NCBI GenBank assembly: GCA_016789265.1 | Contig: JAEUQK010000027.1 | Location: 62,001-126,000 of the forward strand | DNA from: Blastocatellia bacterium | GTDB lineage: Bacteria > Acidobacteriota > Blastocatellia > Pyrinomonadales > Pyrinomonadaceae | Direction: 5' to 3' | Length of the DNA stretch: 64,000 bases | Shown here: positions 53,804-63,909 of the stretch, piece by piece | How positions within the stretch are numbered: the stretch's first letter is position 1 | How the letters are laid out: the number at the start of each line of letters is the position of its first letter | Notes under the pieces: generated by a model | The model's input: the letters and a program-made list of their open reading frames with translations, nothing else | What the model was told of the DNA's origin: nothing | Database searches by the model: none | Position numbers and translations under genes: made by a program

Positions 53804-54628
53804 TTAGTTACCTACCAATCGGTAGGTGAAGAACATCTGCGAGAAGTCGACCGGTCCGGTGGCACGCCCGCGGATGCCGAACTTAAGCTTCATATCCTTC
53901 TTAAACAACTGATTGATCACATTCTCCGGCAGCCCGAGAGCTCGAAAATAAGCTCGCGAGAGGCCTCGACCCGATACTGAAGCATAGCTTCTGTAATCGG
54001 TCAGGAATTCTCCCGCAGTTGTCGAGAAGGTTCGCGTCTGCGACCCGGCTAGCGACGTCGTGTAGGAGCCATTCATTGGTAAGCCGGTTTCCGGATTGAT
54101 CGCCGCCGGATCATTAAGCGCGTCACTCTCTATCTTTACCCGCGGCGAGTAGAAATAGGTGAAGGGATAACCCGTCACCGTAAAACTGTCGAATCCCGTG
54201 GAGTTATTCAGCAGCGGATACACGACGTTGCTGACCGTGCGGCCCGGGATAACGAATTCCCAAGCAGGATCATAGAACTCGAAAGTCGAGCCCGGCGTAT
54301 TCGGCGTGTATTCGACGCACTTGTCGTCGGCTGCGAGCGGGGCGCCCAGTTCTGCCTCAAACGTTACCGGGTCACAGGTGTGATAAACATAGACAGTTCC
54401 TGCGTACAGGCTGCCCAGAAACTTGACGTTCTTGCCGAACGAGTCCGCATCGTTGAACGGGCTGTTAACTAAAGGTGTAGCGGCGAGAACGGCCTGCTTC
54501 TGTTCATTCTTTTCGCGAATCGCCTCCTTTCGGGCTTCGCGAATCTCGGATCTCGAGATCGACTGTCCGCTTACGGCAATCGATAGAGTCAATAGACAGA
54601 TCAAAAACACGAAATATCTTGAGTTCAT
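53804..54628 (-). CDS. Secreted protein of unknown function
   Basis: 274 residues with a signal peptide (SIAVSG-QS) and a charged segment EARKEAIREKNEQKQAVLAAT at the start of the mature part. The rest is Tyr/Phe/Pro-rich and contains CDPVTF and CVEYTP, which could form one disulfide. A GGGAGGA ribosome site precedes the ATG. Part of its N-terminal coding sequence recurs 0.7 kb away (see the 40-bp repeat). Confidence 0.78.
   Translation of the reverse strand: MNSRYFVFLICLLTLSIAVSGQSISRSEIREARKEAIREKNEQKQAVLAATPLVNSPFNDADSFGKNVKFLGSLYAGTVYVYHTCDPVTFEAELGAPLAADDKCVEYTPNTPGSTFEFYDPAWEFVIPGRTVSNVVYPLLNNSTGFDSFTVTGYPFTYFYSPRVKIESDALNDPAAINPETGLPMNGSYTTSLAGSQTRTFSTTAGEFLTDYRSYASVSGRGLSRAYFRALGLPENVINQLFKKDMKLKFGIRGRATGPVDFSQMFFTYRLVGN
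54476..54515 (-). repeat. 40-bp perfect direct repeat, copy 1
   Basis: Inside the secreted-protein gene, encoding the KNEQKQAVLAAT stretch. It is identical over 40 bp to 55161-55200, in the same orientation. Confidence 0.9.
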
Positions 54629-55037
54629 AATCCTCCCATGAGCAAATCAGTATTCAATTCAAAGTCGGAAGATCCGACGGTTAGTTGGGTCGTGGGAATC
54701 GAAGATCCGCCCTGCGTTGGACCTGCGGAACTATGTTGCAAACGCGCTCTTAATAAGAAAAAGTCAATCGGCCGGGAAGTTCAGAATCTTGATGGTCCTA
54801 AAGTCTCGATCTTAACCCGAAAAAGCCGATGCGAGGCCAAATCCTCAATTTTCCGAACCTTCGCCGTTTAAGAGAAAGCCGGAAACTGAACCACTACGCG
54901 AGGGAAGTGGGAAATTCAGCTCAAGAAAAATCGGTTGAAGAGCGGAATGGGCTCGTCGCCCGGCCGCCTGATCTGAGACTCTATACGGGGATGCTAGTGA
55001 CTCGGCCAAAATAGCCCACATCTTGCCCGGCGATCAT
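54629..55037. other. Gap without a gene
   Basis: 409 bp upstream of the secreted-protein gene. It must hold its promoter. A perfect small palindrome GTCGGA-AGA-TCCGAC lies at 54664-54678. No open frame looks coding. Confidence 0.4.
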
Positions 55038-55043
55038 CTTACC

Positions 55044-55200
55044 TTACGCGTCAAACCTGCGGACTTTTAGCTTTGCACCGAAGAACATCAGTGGGTTCAT
55101 TCTCGTGATTCCGCCTTTAAAGAGGACGTTAGCGACGGTTGTGCCGCCGACTATCCCGCCTGTAGCGGCGAGAACGGCCTGCTTCTGTTCATTCTTTTCG
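55044..55200 (-). pseudogene. Remnant of a paralogous secreted-protein gene
   Basis: Minus-strand frame encodes EKNEQKQAVLAAT, as in the intact gene, then a different ending (GGIVGGTTVANVLFKGGITRMNP, then KLKVRRFDA). There is no signal peptide or start; upstream the sequence switches to a MOSC remnant on the other strand. Confidence 0.55.
55161..55200 (-). repeat. 40-bp perfect direct repeat, copy 2
   Basis: Copy of 54476-54515. The identity ends sharply on both sides. Confidence 0.9.
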
Positions 55201-55280
55201 GCGAAGATCTGATACCGGAAAATCCTGGGGTATCGATACACATCGGCGATCCGATCGAAGTCTTAGAGATGCGCCGCTAA
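55197..55280 (+). pseudogene. C-terminal remnant of a second MOSC gene
   Basis: Twenty-seven codons (FGEDLIPENPGVSIHIGD, then IEVLEMRR and TAA) closely resemble the end of the intact MOSC protein (FGENLIPESPGSTIRVGD). The rest of this copy is missing. The stop overlaps the Fis-type gene end. Confidence 0.75.
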
Positions 55281-55546
55281 CGCTTCCTAATACGTTTGCT
55301 ATTGTTTGTTTTGTGCGGCGATCGTTTTGAGGCGGCCGTTTTCTTGGCTGAACCGTTATAGCTCGCTACTCGCTTTGCGAGCGTGTTGCGATGGATCCCG
55401 AGTGCCTCAGAAGTTTGTGAGAGATGTCCGCCGTTGCGCTCGAGCGCGGTTTGGATGTAGATCTTTTCAAACTCAGCCGCAGCCTCGCCTAGAAGTATCC
55501 TTCCATCGAGCATCGTGGCTATTAATCGTTCCATTTGATCGCGCAT
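55277..55546 (-). CDS. Fis-type helix-turn-helix DNA-binding protein
   Basis: 89 residues. EFEKIYIQTALERNGGHLSQTSEALGIHRNTLAKRV is a Fis/HTH_8 domain as in NtrC C-termini, followed by a Lys/Arg-rich tail. It is a stand-alone regulator lacking AAA+ and receiver domains. Its start is 3 nt after the purC stop, so it is co-transcribed with purC. Confidence 0.85.
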   Translation of the reverse strand: MRDQMERLIATMLDGRILLGEAAAEFEKIYIQTALERNGGHLSQTSEALGIHRNTLAKRVASYNGSAKKTAASKRSPHKTNNSKRIRKR

Positions 55547-55549
55547 TTT

Positions 55550-56467
55550 CTATGTCGCGGGAGATCCTATTTCGAGTTCTTCCCCTGTTAGAAGCTTAAA
55601 TGCTTTCAGGTATCTTTCCGTCGTCGCTGACGCGATCTCGTCCGGAAGCGGCGGCGCGGGAGGCGTTTTGTCCCAATCGAGAGTTTCCAGGTATTCGCGG
55701 ACGAATTGTTTGTCGAATGACGGCTGCGGATGTCCAGCTTCGTAAAGCGATGCGTCCCAAAATCGAGACGAGTCCGGCGTAAGCACCTCATCGACAAGCA
55801 AGATATTCCCGTCCTTATCTTCGCCAAATTCGAACTTAGTGTCAGCGATGATTATCCCGCGTGTCAATGCATACTCGCTTGCGAAATTGTAGATCTCCTT
55901 TGAAAGCCGTTTCAGTTCGGTAGCCGTGTCGTGTCCGACGATCTTCATGAACTCGACCTGGTTGATATTGTCGTCGTGGCCCGCAACCGCCTTGCTCGAA
56001 GGCGTGAAGATCGGTGTCAGAAGTTTCTCACACTGAACCATCTTGGTAGGTATCTTGTGCCCGCATATCGAACCGGTCGCCTTATAATCTTTCCAGCCCG
56101 AGCCTTCCAGATAGCCGCGGACAACGCATTCGACCGGGAAGACCTTTGTACGTTTCACCAGCATGGAACGGCCGCGAAGTTCCGGATGCTTTCTTACCGC
56201 TTCGGGCATCTTTTCGAAGTCAGTAGTGATCATGTGGTGATCTACTATGCCTTCGAGTTTTCGAAACCAAAATTCCGAAAGAGCGGTCAGTACGGAGCCT
56301 TTGTGCTCGATCGGTGTCGGCAAGATGCAGTCAAAGGCGGAAAGTCGGTCAGTTGCGACAAGCAGAAGCCGATCTTCGTCGACCTCATACACATCTCTTA
56401 CCTTGCCCCGGTGAATTAGCTGAAGATCCGAAATGTCAGTTTCCGATACGGCGGAAGTTCCAAGCAT
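55550..56467 (-). CDS. purC: Phosphoribosylaminoimidazole-succinocarboxamide synthase
   Basis: 305 residues, a long-form PurC. HRGKVRDVYEV near the N-terminus, DRLSAFDCILPTPI, VECVVRGYLEGSGWK, and IIADTKFEFGED with LVDEVLTPDSSRFW. It uses ATP and aspartate in purine synthesis. Followed by the Fis-type gene. Confidence 0.97.
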   Translation of the reverse strand: MLGTSAVSETDISDLQLIHRGKVRDVYEVDEDRLLLVATDRLSAFDCILPTPIEHKGSVLTALSEFWFRKLEGIVDHHMITTDFEKMPEAVRKHPELRGRSMLVKRTKVFPVECVVRGYLEGSGWKDYKATGSICGHKIPTKMVQCEKLLTPIFTPSSKAVAGHDDNINQVEFMKIVGHDTATELKRLSKEIYNFASEYALTRGIIIADTKFEFGEDKDGNILLVDEVLTPDSSRFWDASLYEAGHPQPSFDKQFVREYLETLDWDKTPPAPPLPDEIASATTERYLKAFKLLTGEELEIGSPAT

Positions 56468-56712
56468 AAAAACGATATGAACGAACTTACAAATGTATTA
56501 CTTCTGATCCTATTCGTAAAGTTCGTATCGGCAGTGATATCTATCACCACTGAATTTCTTTGATACGACTAACCGCTGCGATTTTCCGAAACGGAAAATA
56601 GTGACAACGAGTCCCATTTAATGCATAATGTAGATGTCTGATCGCCAGTCCCACGGCGGTTCCCTTATCATCCCGGTGTCCTCTCTGCCACAAACTCAAT
56701 ATAGATCAACCA

Positions 56713-57840
56713 ATGCAAACGGGTAGTTACCGGCTTTTCAAGTACACTTTTGCCATTTTCGTCGTTCTAGCGGCATCAGCTATATCGGCCTTCGGAGCAA
56801 ATTCGACCGGCGGTCCTCTGATCGTTCTTGATCGGGGCATGACCGAGTTGCTGATCCTCAGCGCGATGGGAGTTTTTGGAGCGGGATTGTTCAATTTTCC
56901 ATGGAAGAAAAAGTCCGATGAGTCTTCGATCGGACAAAAGAGAGAAATCGATAGTAAGCCGGCCGAACGACAACGAAGACACGACAGGAAGGCGACGGAA
57001 ACTCACAATAAAGAGTCGCTTGCTCGAACGGCGTCGGATACATTAGCAAACTTCTCAAAGAGCTATGCCGCATCAGAGGATATTTCACATCTGCCGATCA
57101 CCAGGATAAACGGCATTTCCGAACCATCGCTTTTCGAAGCGTTGCCTGAGTCAGATGATCCGGATCTTTTGGATGCGATCGATCAGTTGAGCGAGGACGA
57201 TGAAGCCGACTCAGATGCCGAGATGCGTATGCTCGTTATCAGGATCCTGAACCGATTCAAAACGTCAAACTCGGTCGCTGCTTTGTCGCAGATCGCCCTT
57301 TATGACCTTTCGGTGACGCTCCGTTCAAAAGCTGTGGCGATCCTCTCCGAGTTTGACCATGAGAGTGTTTTTGACACCATCATCCTTGCATGTGCCGATC
57401 CTTCGCGCGAGGTTCGCGCTGCCGGTGCCCGAGCAATGGCAAAGCTGACCTTCGACCGCGGCGATGCATGGTCCCGTGCGGCACATTCTGAAGATATGCT
57501 GTTCAGCCGTCAGGTCGCGCGTGCCGCCGTGGAATCTGGTATTGCCGAGCGTTCATTTGATCGTCTTGCGATGCGTGATGAAAAGGCCGCATATGAGGCG
57601 TTTGCTCTGGTATATCTTCTCATTCGCACGGGCGAGACGGAGAAGATATTTGACGCGATCCGAAGCCATAATGACATCAAGACACGACTGGCGCTTTTGC
57701 ATTCGATCAAGGCAGCGAACATTGCAGAGATTATTCCGGATCTGACAAAGTTGATCTCGGCCGAACCGATGACGTCGCAGGTAGCCAATAAAGCCCGGGA
57801 AGCTCTCCTCGGAATAACAGCAGCTCCTATATCAAACTGA
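56713..57840 (+). CDS. Membrane-anchored HEAT-repeat protein
   Basis: 375 residues. One or two hydrophobic segments at the N-terminus (about 10-30 and 42-65), a charged linker rich in Lys/Arg/Glu, then helical HEAT-like repeats (VTLRSKAVAILSEFDHESVFDTIILACADPSREVRAAGARAM). It may be a scaffold at the inner membrane. No enzyme motif. It lies 82 nt before uvrB. Confidence 0.8.
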   Translation: MQTGSYRLFKYTFAIFVVLAASAISAFGANSTGGPLIVLDRGMTELLILSAMGVFGAGLFNFPWKKKSDESSIGQKREIDSKPAERQRRHDRKATETHNKESLARTASDTLANFSKSYAASEDISHLPITRINGISEPSLFEALPESDDPDLLDAIDQLSEDDEADSDAEMRMLVIRILNRFKTSNSVAALSQIALYDLSVTLRSKAVAILSEFDHESVFDTIILACADPSREVRAAGARAMAKLTFDRGDAWSRAAHSEDMLFSRQVARAAVESGIAERSFDRLAMRDEKAAYEAFALVYLLIRTGETEKIFDAIRSHNDIKTRLALLHSIKAANIAEIIPDLTKLISAEPMTSQVANKAREALLGITAAPISN

Positions 57841-57922
57841 ACTGATCTTTTTCCGATAACCGATCTTTAGGATCGAAAGTTGTATCCTTTTTTCAGGGCG
57901 AGAAATTCGCTATGATCGAGGT

Positions 57923-59911
57923 ATGCAATTTCGTCTCATAAGTGAAAACACCCCGAAGGGCGACCAGCCTGAGGCGATCCGTCAATTGGTTGATGGCCTG
58001 AACGGCGGCACACGGGATCAGGTTCTGCTTGGTATTACCGGCAGCGGCAAAACCTTCACGATCGCCAACCTGATCAATGAAACGCAGAGGCCGACACTCG
58101 TCTTGGCGCATAATAAGACACTCGCGGCTCAGCTGTATCAGGAATTCAAATCTTTCTTTCCGGAAAATTCTGTCGAGTATTTCGTATCTTATTACGACTA
58201 TTACCAGCCCGAGGCCTATGTTCCTGCGGCTGATCTGTACATAGAAAAGGAAGCTACGATCAATGACGAGATCGACCGCCTCAGGCTTTCTGCTACACGA
58301 GCGCTATTTGAACGAAGGGATGTGATCGTTGTCGCATCGGTATCGTGTATATACGGCCTTGGCGATCCGGACGCCTACTACGGAATGCTGATCTTTATCG
58401 AACCCGGAATGAAGATCAAGCGCGAAGAGTTTCTTCAAAAGCTTGTTGAACTTCAATACGAACGCGTGAATGTAGATTTCGAGCGCGGCGTGTTTCGCGT
58501 TCGCGGCGACGTGGTTGAGATCTATCCGAGCTATCAGGATCAGGCATATCGTGTCGAATTTTGGGGCGACGAAATTGATTCGGTCTCCACGATCGACCCT
58601 TTACTTGGCGAAGTACTTCACAAACATGAATCGCGTATTCCCATTTATCCAAAGACGCACTATGTGATGTCGAAGCAGACGATAAAGCGTGCTGTTAAGA
58701 CAATTCGTGCCGAACTCGACGAACACGAAAAATTCCTCGTCGAGGAAGGCAAGATCGTCGAAGCCCAACGGCTGCACCAGAGGACAATGTACGACCTTGA
58801 GATGATCAAGGAGATGGGGTTTTGCCGCGGCATAGAAAATTACTCACGGCATCTTACGGGTAAGAATCCGGGCGAACCGCCGCCCACGCTGCTCGATTAT
58901 CTGCCCAAAGACGCGATCATGGTCATCGATGAATCGCACCAGACGATCCCCCAGCTTGGAGCGATGTACAAGGGCGATCAATCGCGAAAAGGGACGCTGG
59001 TCGAATACGGCTTTCGCCTACCTAGCGCGAAGGATAACCGTCCGCTCAATTTTGACGAGTTTGAGCAGCGGCGGGGCCAGACAATATATGTATCGGCAAC
59101 GCCCGGGCCATACGAACTGAAACAGACCGAGGGCGAGGTGATAGAGCAGATAATCAGGCCGACGGGTTTGCTGGACCCGATCGTCGAGGTGCGTCCGGTC
59201 AAAGGCCAGATCGACGACCTTCTGGAAGAATGCCGTCAGCGGGCCGAGCGGAACGAACGCGTTCTCGTCACGACGCTTACCAAACGAATGGCAGAGAATC
59301 TCAGCGAGTATTTTGCGGAGGTCGGTGTAAAGGTAAGCTATTTGCACAGCGAGATACATACGCTCGAACGCATCAAGATCCTTCGCGATCTGCGTCGCGG
59401 TGAGTTTGATGTACTTGTGGGCATTAATCTGCTTCGCGAAGGCCTCGACTTGCCAGAGGTTTCCCTCGTCGCAGTTCTTGACGCGGACAAAGAAGGTTTC
59501 CTGCGCTCGGAACGGTCCCTGATCCAAACGATCGGACGTGCGGCCAGAAACTCGGGCGGTAAGGCGATACTCTATGCCGACAAGATCACCGATTCCATGA
59601 AGCATGCGATGGACGAGACCGCACGGCGCAGGACGATCCAGGAAGCATACAACACCGAACACGGCATCACTCCGACGACCATCATCAAGTCGATCGAGGC
59701 AACACTTGTAACCGCATATGAAGCTGACTACTTCAAGGTGCCGCTCGATCTCGAAGCATTTGAGGAATACTCTCCGAAACAGCTTAAGGAAACGATCGCG
59801 CAGCTCGAAGTCGACATGCGTGCCGCCGCGAAGGATATGAAATTCGAACAGGCTGCGGAGATCCGCGATAGGCTGAAGTACTTACGCGAACGTGAACTCG
59901 AATATCGGTAG
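57923..59911 (+). CDS. uvrB: Excinuclease ABC subunit B
   Basis: 662 residues, usual length. Walker A GITGSGKT at 37-44, the beta-hairpin region [10 protein letters not shown], the helicase motif [37 protein letters not shown], and a C-terminal UVR domain ([22 protein letters not shown]). It verifies damage in nucleotide excision repair with UvrA and UvrC. Confidence 0.98.
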   Translation: MQFRLISENTPKGDQPEAIRQLVDGLNGGTRDQVLLGITGSGKTFTIANLINETQRPTLVLAHNKTLAAQLYQEFKSFFPENSVEYFVSYYDYYQPEAYVPAADLYIEKEATINDEIDRLRLSATRALFERRDVIVVASVSCIYGLGDPDAYYGMLIFIEPGMKIKREEFLQKLVELQYERVNVDFERGVFRVRGDVVEIYPSYQDQAYRVEFWGDEIDSVSTIDPLLGEVLHKHESRIPIYPKTHYVMSKQTIKRAVKTIRAELDEHEKFLVEEGKIVEAQRLHQRTMYDLEMIKEMGFCRGIENYSRHLTGKNPGEPPPTLLDYLPKDAIMVIDESHQTIPQLGAMYKGDQSRKGTLVEYGFRLPSAKDNRPLNFDEFEQRRGQTIYVSATPGPYELKQTEGEVIEQIIRPTGLLDPIVEVRPVKGQIDDLLEECRQRAERNERVLVTTLTKRMAENLSEYFAEVGVKVSYLHSEIHTLERIKILRDLRRGEFDVLVGINLLREGLDLPEVSLVAVLDADKEGFLRSERSLIQTIGRAARNSGGKAILYADKITDSMKHAMDETARRRTIQEAYNTEHGITPTTIIKSIEATLVTAYEADYFKVPLDLEAFEEYSPKQLKETIAQLEVDMRAAAKDMKFEQAAEIRDRLKYLRERELEYR

Positions 59912-60010
59912 CAGAGGTAGAAACACGGCCGGGAGGGAGTGTGCCGCTTGGCCACGAGTCACACTCGCTACTGCTCGTGTTTCCGCTTCTTTTGCCTTAG
60001 AATCTCACTT

Positions 60011-61528
60011 GTGCAAGTAAAGAGTCAGCTAGACGATCTACAGAACTACCTCACCGATGCGAGCAATATGCCCGGCGGGCATGCCGAAAAGCTATTTGTG
60101 CCCGACAACGCTGGCGAGGTCGCCGAGATCTTGCGCGAAGCGAATGAGAATCGAATTCCGGTGACAGTATCAGGCGCTAGGACCGGAACAGTTGGCGGTG
60201 CGATCCCGTTTGGCGGGTGGGTGATCTCGTTAGAAAAGCTGAACAAGATCATATCGATCGATAAAGACAATTTGAGAGCGGTCGTCGAGCCCGGCGTGAT
60301 ACTAGCCGATTTTCAAAAAGCGGTCGATGCGGAGGGATTGTTCTATCCACCTGACCCGACCGAATGGAGCTGCCAGATCGGAGGAACGGTCGCAACGAAT
60401 GCCTCAGGCGCAAGGAGTTTTAAATATGGAGCGACGCGAGAATTTGTCGTCGGCCTCAAGATCGTTCTGCCGAATGGTGAAATGCTTCCGCTGCGACGCG
60501 GTTCGACGATTTCTTCCGTTGGTGATCATATAGAACTGACCACCGACAGCGGGAGCAAGATCATCGCGAAGATCCCAACCTACGATCGCCCGAATGTGCG
60601 CAAGAACGTGAGCGGCTTTTTCAACGAGAGACCGCTCGACGCCATAGACCTTTTTATCGGCAGTGAAGGAACGCTCGGCGTGATCACCGAGATCGAACTT
60701 TCTCTTTTGCCGAAACCTAAGGGGTTTTTCAGCGGGATCGTTTTCTTTAGGAAAGATGACGAACTGCTGAGCTTTGTGGATGAGGTAAAGAGAACCTCGT
60801 TTTCAGTTAGAGAGGATGTCGGCGGCACAGTTGCGGCCGAGGGCGTGCGCGTTTCGCTTGATGCAACCTTGATCGAGTATTTTGACGATCGTGCATTGAA
60901 TTTCATCTCGGAAAAGTTTCCTGAGACTCCATCGGGAATGGCAGGTGCCATCTTTTTTGAGCAGGAAACGACCGCCGAAAACGAGGACGAATTGTTAGAG
61001 GCGTGGAACTGTCTTCTCGAAAAACACAACGCAGATGTTGACGTTTCATGGTTTACCACGACGGAGCAAGACCTAGAGAAGATGCGGGCTTTTCGGCACG
61101 CTTTGCCGGTTTCTGTGAATGAACGGGTCGTGCGAAACGAGCAGAAGAAGATCGGGACCGATATGGCTGTGCCCGACGAGGCGTTTCCGGGATTCCTTCG
61201 ATTCTACAAAGATACGCTCGACGCGAGCGGGATCGATTACGTGATATTCGGTCACATTGGAGATTGTCATCTCCACGCCAACTTGCTGCCGAAGGATGAC
61301 GACGAGGCAGAACGATCGCGGCATCTTTACGGCCGGTTCATTGCCCAGGCGATCATGCTCGGCGGCACGATATCGGCCGAACACGGCATCGGAAAACTCA
61401 AGTCAAAATACCTGAACGTAATGATGGGCGAGCGCTATCTGAACGAGATGGCCGAGCTTAAGAGGGCTTTCGATCCGAACGGCATCCTCGGCTGCGGAAA
61501 TATGGTCCCTGAAAGATTTCTCACTTAG
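60011..61528 (+). CDS. FAD-linked oxidase, glycolate oxidase/D-lactate dehydrogenase-like
   Basis: 505 residues from GTG 60011; a GTG at 59939 would add a Cys/Arg-rich extension unlike the family. FAD_binding_4: VTVSGARTGTVGGAIP, VEPGVILADFQKAV, GGTVATNASGARSFKYGATREFV and GSEGTLGVITEIEL. The C-terminal domain has FGHIGDCHLHANLLP with metal-binding His and SAEHGIGKLKSKY. It oxidises a 2-hydroxy acid, passing electrons to the membrane. No iron-sulfur partner gene is adjacent. Confidence 0.92.
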   Translation: MQVKSQLDDLQNYLTDASNMPGGHAEKLFVPDNAGEVAEILREANENRIPVTVSGARTGTVGGAIPFGGWVISLEKLNKIISIDKDNLRAVVEPGVILADFQKAVDAEGLFYPPDPTEWSCQIGGTVATNASGARSFKYGATREFVVGLKIVLPNGEMLPLRRGSTISSVGDHIELTTDSGSKIIAKIPTYDRPNVRKNVSGFFNERPLDAIDLFIGSEGTLGVITEIELSLLPKPKGFFSGIVFFRKDDELLSFVDEVKRTSFSVREDVGGTVAAEGVRVSLDATLIEYFDDRALNFISEKFPETPSGMAGAIFFEQETTAENEDELLEAWNCLLEKHNADVDVSWFTTTEQDLEKMRAFRHALPVSVNERVVRNEQKKIGTDMAVPDEAFPGFLRFYKDTLDASGIDYVIFGHIGDCHLHANLLPKDDDEAERSRHLYGRFIAQAIMLGGTISAEHGIGKLKSKYLNVMMGERYLNEMAELKRAFDPNGILGCGNMVPERFLT

Positions 61529-61532
61529 AGTG

Positions 61533-61613
61533 CGCGATATATCGCGTATTTTAGTTAGAACAATTTACTCTGTTACACCGAGGTACGCGATGGATCGCGT
61601 ATTCTGAACAATT
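61533..61613. repeat. Two tandem palindromic elements
   Basis: CGCGAT-AT-ATCGCG (61533-61546) followed by TATTTTAGTTAGAACAATT, and CGCGAT-GG-ATCGCG (61586-61599) followed by TATTCTGAACAATT. Each is a perfect 6-2-6 palindrome with a similar tail; the second abuts the HAD gene start. Confidence 0.75.
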
Positions 61614-62306
61614 ATGATCAAAGGCATACTCATGGATTTTAACGGCGTCATCATAAATGATGAACCGATCCAACACGCCGTCTATCGTGACATTTTCAGT
61701 GACCAGGGCATCGATGTTACTGACGAGATGTATTACTCCCGGCTGGGCATGGACGACAAGACTTTTGTCGCGTCCATACTCGAAGAAGCAGGAAAGCCCG
61801 CCGGCATCGACTACGTGCTTGAGACGACGGTCGAAAAGACCAGACGTTGGCGGGCGGTGGTCGAAGGAACAATGCCGATCTTTGAAGGCGTCGAGAATTT
61901 CGTCCGAAAAATGGCAAACGAGCTGTCACTTGGCATCGTAAGCATGTCCAAGCGCGAAGAGATCGATTTCGTGCTGGAAAAGGTTGGGATCGCCGATTGT
62001 TTCTCGGTCGTGATAAGCGCCGATGAGGTGACAACATGCAAGCCCGATCCGCAATGTTACCGCCTCGGGTTCCGACGGCTGGATCTGGCCCGAGTCGCGC
62101 AGGGACATTTGCCGATGACGCATCCGGAATGCCTTGTGATCGAAGATTCACCACCGGGCGTGATGGCGGGTGTGGCTGCCGATCTGCCGGTTTTGGCCGT
62201 TACAAATACCGTATCTGCGGAAGAGCTGCGGGCGGTAGGAGCTGGTGCGATAGCAAAACGTCTGGACGATTGGATGCCCGAATCCGTCAGGCGGGTATTC
62301 ACGTAA
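61614..62306 (+). CDS. HAD-superfamily hydrolase (beta-phosphoglucomutase-like)
   Basis: 230 residues. Motif I is DFNGV (D8, N10): the nucleophile Asp is kept but the second Asp is Asn. Cap region with SRLGMDDKTF; motif II SMSK; CKPDPQCY with Lys; IEDSPPGVMAGVAA motif IV. It would act on a sugar phosphate. The N10 change argues for a phosphatase or altered activity rather than mutase. No ribosome site; two palindromes directly precede the start. Confidence 0.9.
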   Translation: MIKGILMDFNGVIINDEPIQHAVYRDIFSDQGIDVTDEMYYSRLGMDDKTFVASILEEAGKPAGIDYVLETTVEKTRRWRAVVEGTMPIFEGVENFVRKMANELSLGIVSMSKREEIDFVLEKVGIADCFSVVISADEVTTCKPDPQCYRLGFRRLDLARVAQGHLPMTHPECLVIEDSPPGVMAGVAADLPVLAVTNTVSAEELRAVGAGAIAKRLDDWMPESVRRVFT

Positions 62307-62406
62307 GAACTCGAACGGGAAATACAGGATGGACAAGAAAGATGTCCCAAATTTGTGAAGGCCTCATTTATCCTGTAGACCCTGTTGATCCTTGTTGACT
62401 TGACTT

Positions 62407-63909
62407 ATGACGGACCACTTTATTTCTCGTCAGGAAGCCGAAAGCGATCTGCTTTCTTGTGCGACCTTTCTTGGTGAATCGATCGAGACGGCAGACGGCC
62501 ACGCCGAGTCGATGCTCGCCGTCGTTCCACGTTACCTTGCCAAAGGCAACGTAGATCTCGCGGCCGAACTTGCCAACACCGTTGATGATCCGTTCTCACG
62601 AGACAAGCTGCTGATCGCGGTGTCTATAAAATGCGCCGAGATCGATGATGACGAATACGCGCTCCAGTTGATCGACGCGCTCGATGACCACGGCCTGCAG
62701 GCCGAGGGCTGGGAACGCCTCGGCGCTCTAAAAGCCGCGATGGGGCAATTCGACGCCGCACGTAAGATCGCCGGCGAGATGGAACATCCGGACTATGTCC
62801 TTTCAGCTATCGCGATCAGGCAGTTCGCAGATGACGATCCCGATGGTGCGAAGTCGACGATCCGTGAGATCGAATTTCCGGCCGCACGGGTTTCTGCCTT
62901 CATTCACACTGCACACGCGAGGATCGCTCTGGGTGAAACGGAAGGCATTGAAGACCTTCTTGAACCCGCGATCGCAGACGCGGCCGAGATCGAACACGAC
63001 GAAGAGAAGATCCGCGCTGTCATAGAGATCGGTACTCTCTTTTCCGACGCCGGGCAAAATGGAAGAGCGATCGAAACGTTTGATAAGGCAAGGGAGTATT
63101 CAGAAGAACTCGACAACATACACCGTGACGCTTTTTTCGCGGCCGTTTCGGTCGGGTTTCTTCGTGCGGGCAGCCAGGACCTCGCTGATCGCACGCTTGA
63201 TCTCGTAACTGACAAAACGCAGATCGCCTCCTGCCTTCTCGGGCACGCACGTCTTTACTGGTCGAATGATGCGAAGGATGACGCTATGGAATCGCTCGAA
63301 GAGGCATATGCGATGCTGAGGTCACAGAGAGAAAACGAGACTAGAAGCAGCAAAGATCGTTTCCGGCTTTTCGGGTCGATCGCCACTCAGTATGTTCTTT
63401 TCGGAAAGGGAGAACGTGCCATCGAGATCGCCGAGCAGATCGAGGACGATAACGAAAGCATGACGGCTCTAGCTCAGGTAGCAGCTCTGTTGGCCGACAG
63501 CGGCAGCGATGAACTTGCCCGCCGTGCGGTGAACGCGATCCCTGAGGACGCGAACCGCACATTCGCTCTAATAGGTATGAGCGATGCAAAAGCCGGTACC
63601 GAGCAAAAGGAAGCTGCCGTCGAGTTGCTCGACGAAGCAATGCATCTCGCCGAAACAGTTCCTCAGCTTTCGTCACGTGCATCCGCTTACAATGAGATCG
63701 CGGCTCGATTTGCCAAACTTGAGGATGACGCTCGGCTCGAAACCGCCATCCACGGCAGTTTCGAATCGATCGCCGCACTTCGCGACGACAGCATAAAGGC
63801 CGCTTCGCTTGCCGAACTTTCCGCGATCGCAGACGAACTCGAAGTAGCTCCGGGCGAAAACGAGATCGCCTATCTTCGTAAATTCGTGGCAGACGTTTCA
63901 AAGAATTAA
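62407..63909 (+). CDS. TPR-like helical repeat protein
   Basis: 500 residues, acidic, with no signal peptide or membrane segment. At least eight pairs of helices of 30-40 residues recur (for example YLAKGNVDLAAELANTVDD and FDKAREYSEELDNIHRDA), an alpha-solenoid architecture. It probably mediates protein contacts. Its stop overlaps the neighbouring convergent gene. Confidence 0.8.
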   Translation: MTDHFISRQEAESDLLSCATFLGESIETADGHAESMLAVVPRYLAKGNVDLAAELANTVDDPFSRDKLLIAVSIKCAEIDDDEYALQLIDALDDHGLQAEGWERLGALKAAMGQFDAARKIAGEMEHPDYVLSAIAIRQFADDDPDGAKSTIREIEFPAARVSAFIHTAHARIALGETEGIEDLLEPAIADAAEIEHDEEKIRAVIEIGTLFSDAGQNGRAIETFDKAREYSEELDNIHRDAFFAAVSVGFLRAGSQDLADRTLDLVTDKTQIASCLLGHARLYWSNDAKDDAMESLEEAYAMLRSQRENETRSSKDRFRLFGSIATQYVLFGKGERAIEIAEQIEDDNESMTALAQVAALLADSGSDELARRAVNAIPEDANRTFALIGMSDAKAGTEQKEAAVELLDEAMHLAETVPQLSSRASAYNEIAARFAKLEDDARLETAIHGSFESIAALRDDSIKAASLAELSAIADELEVAPGENEIAYLRKFVADVSKN

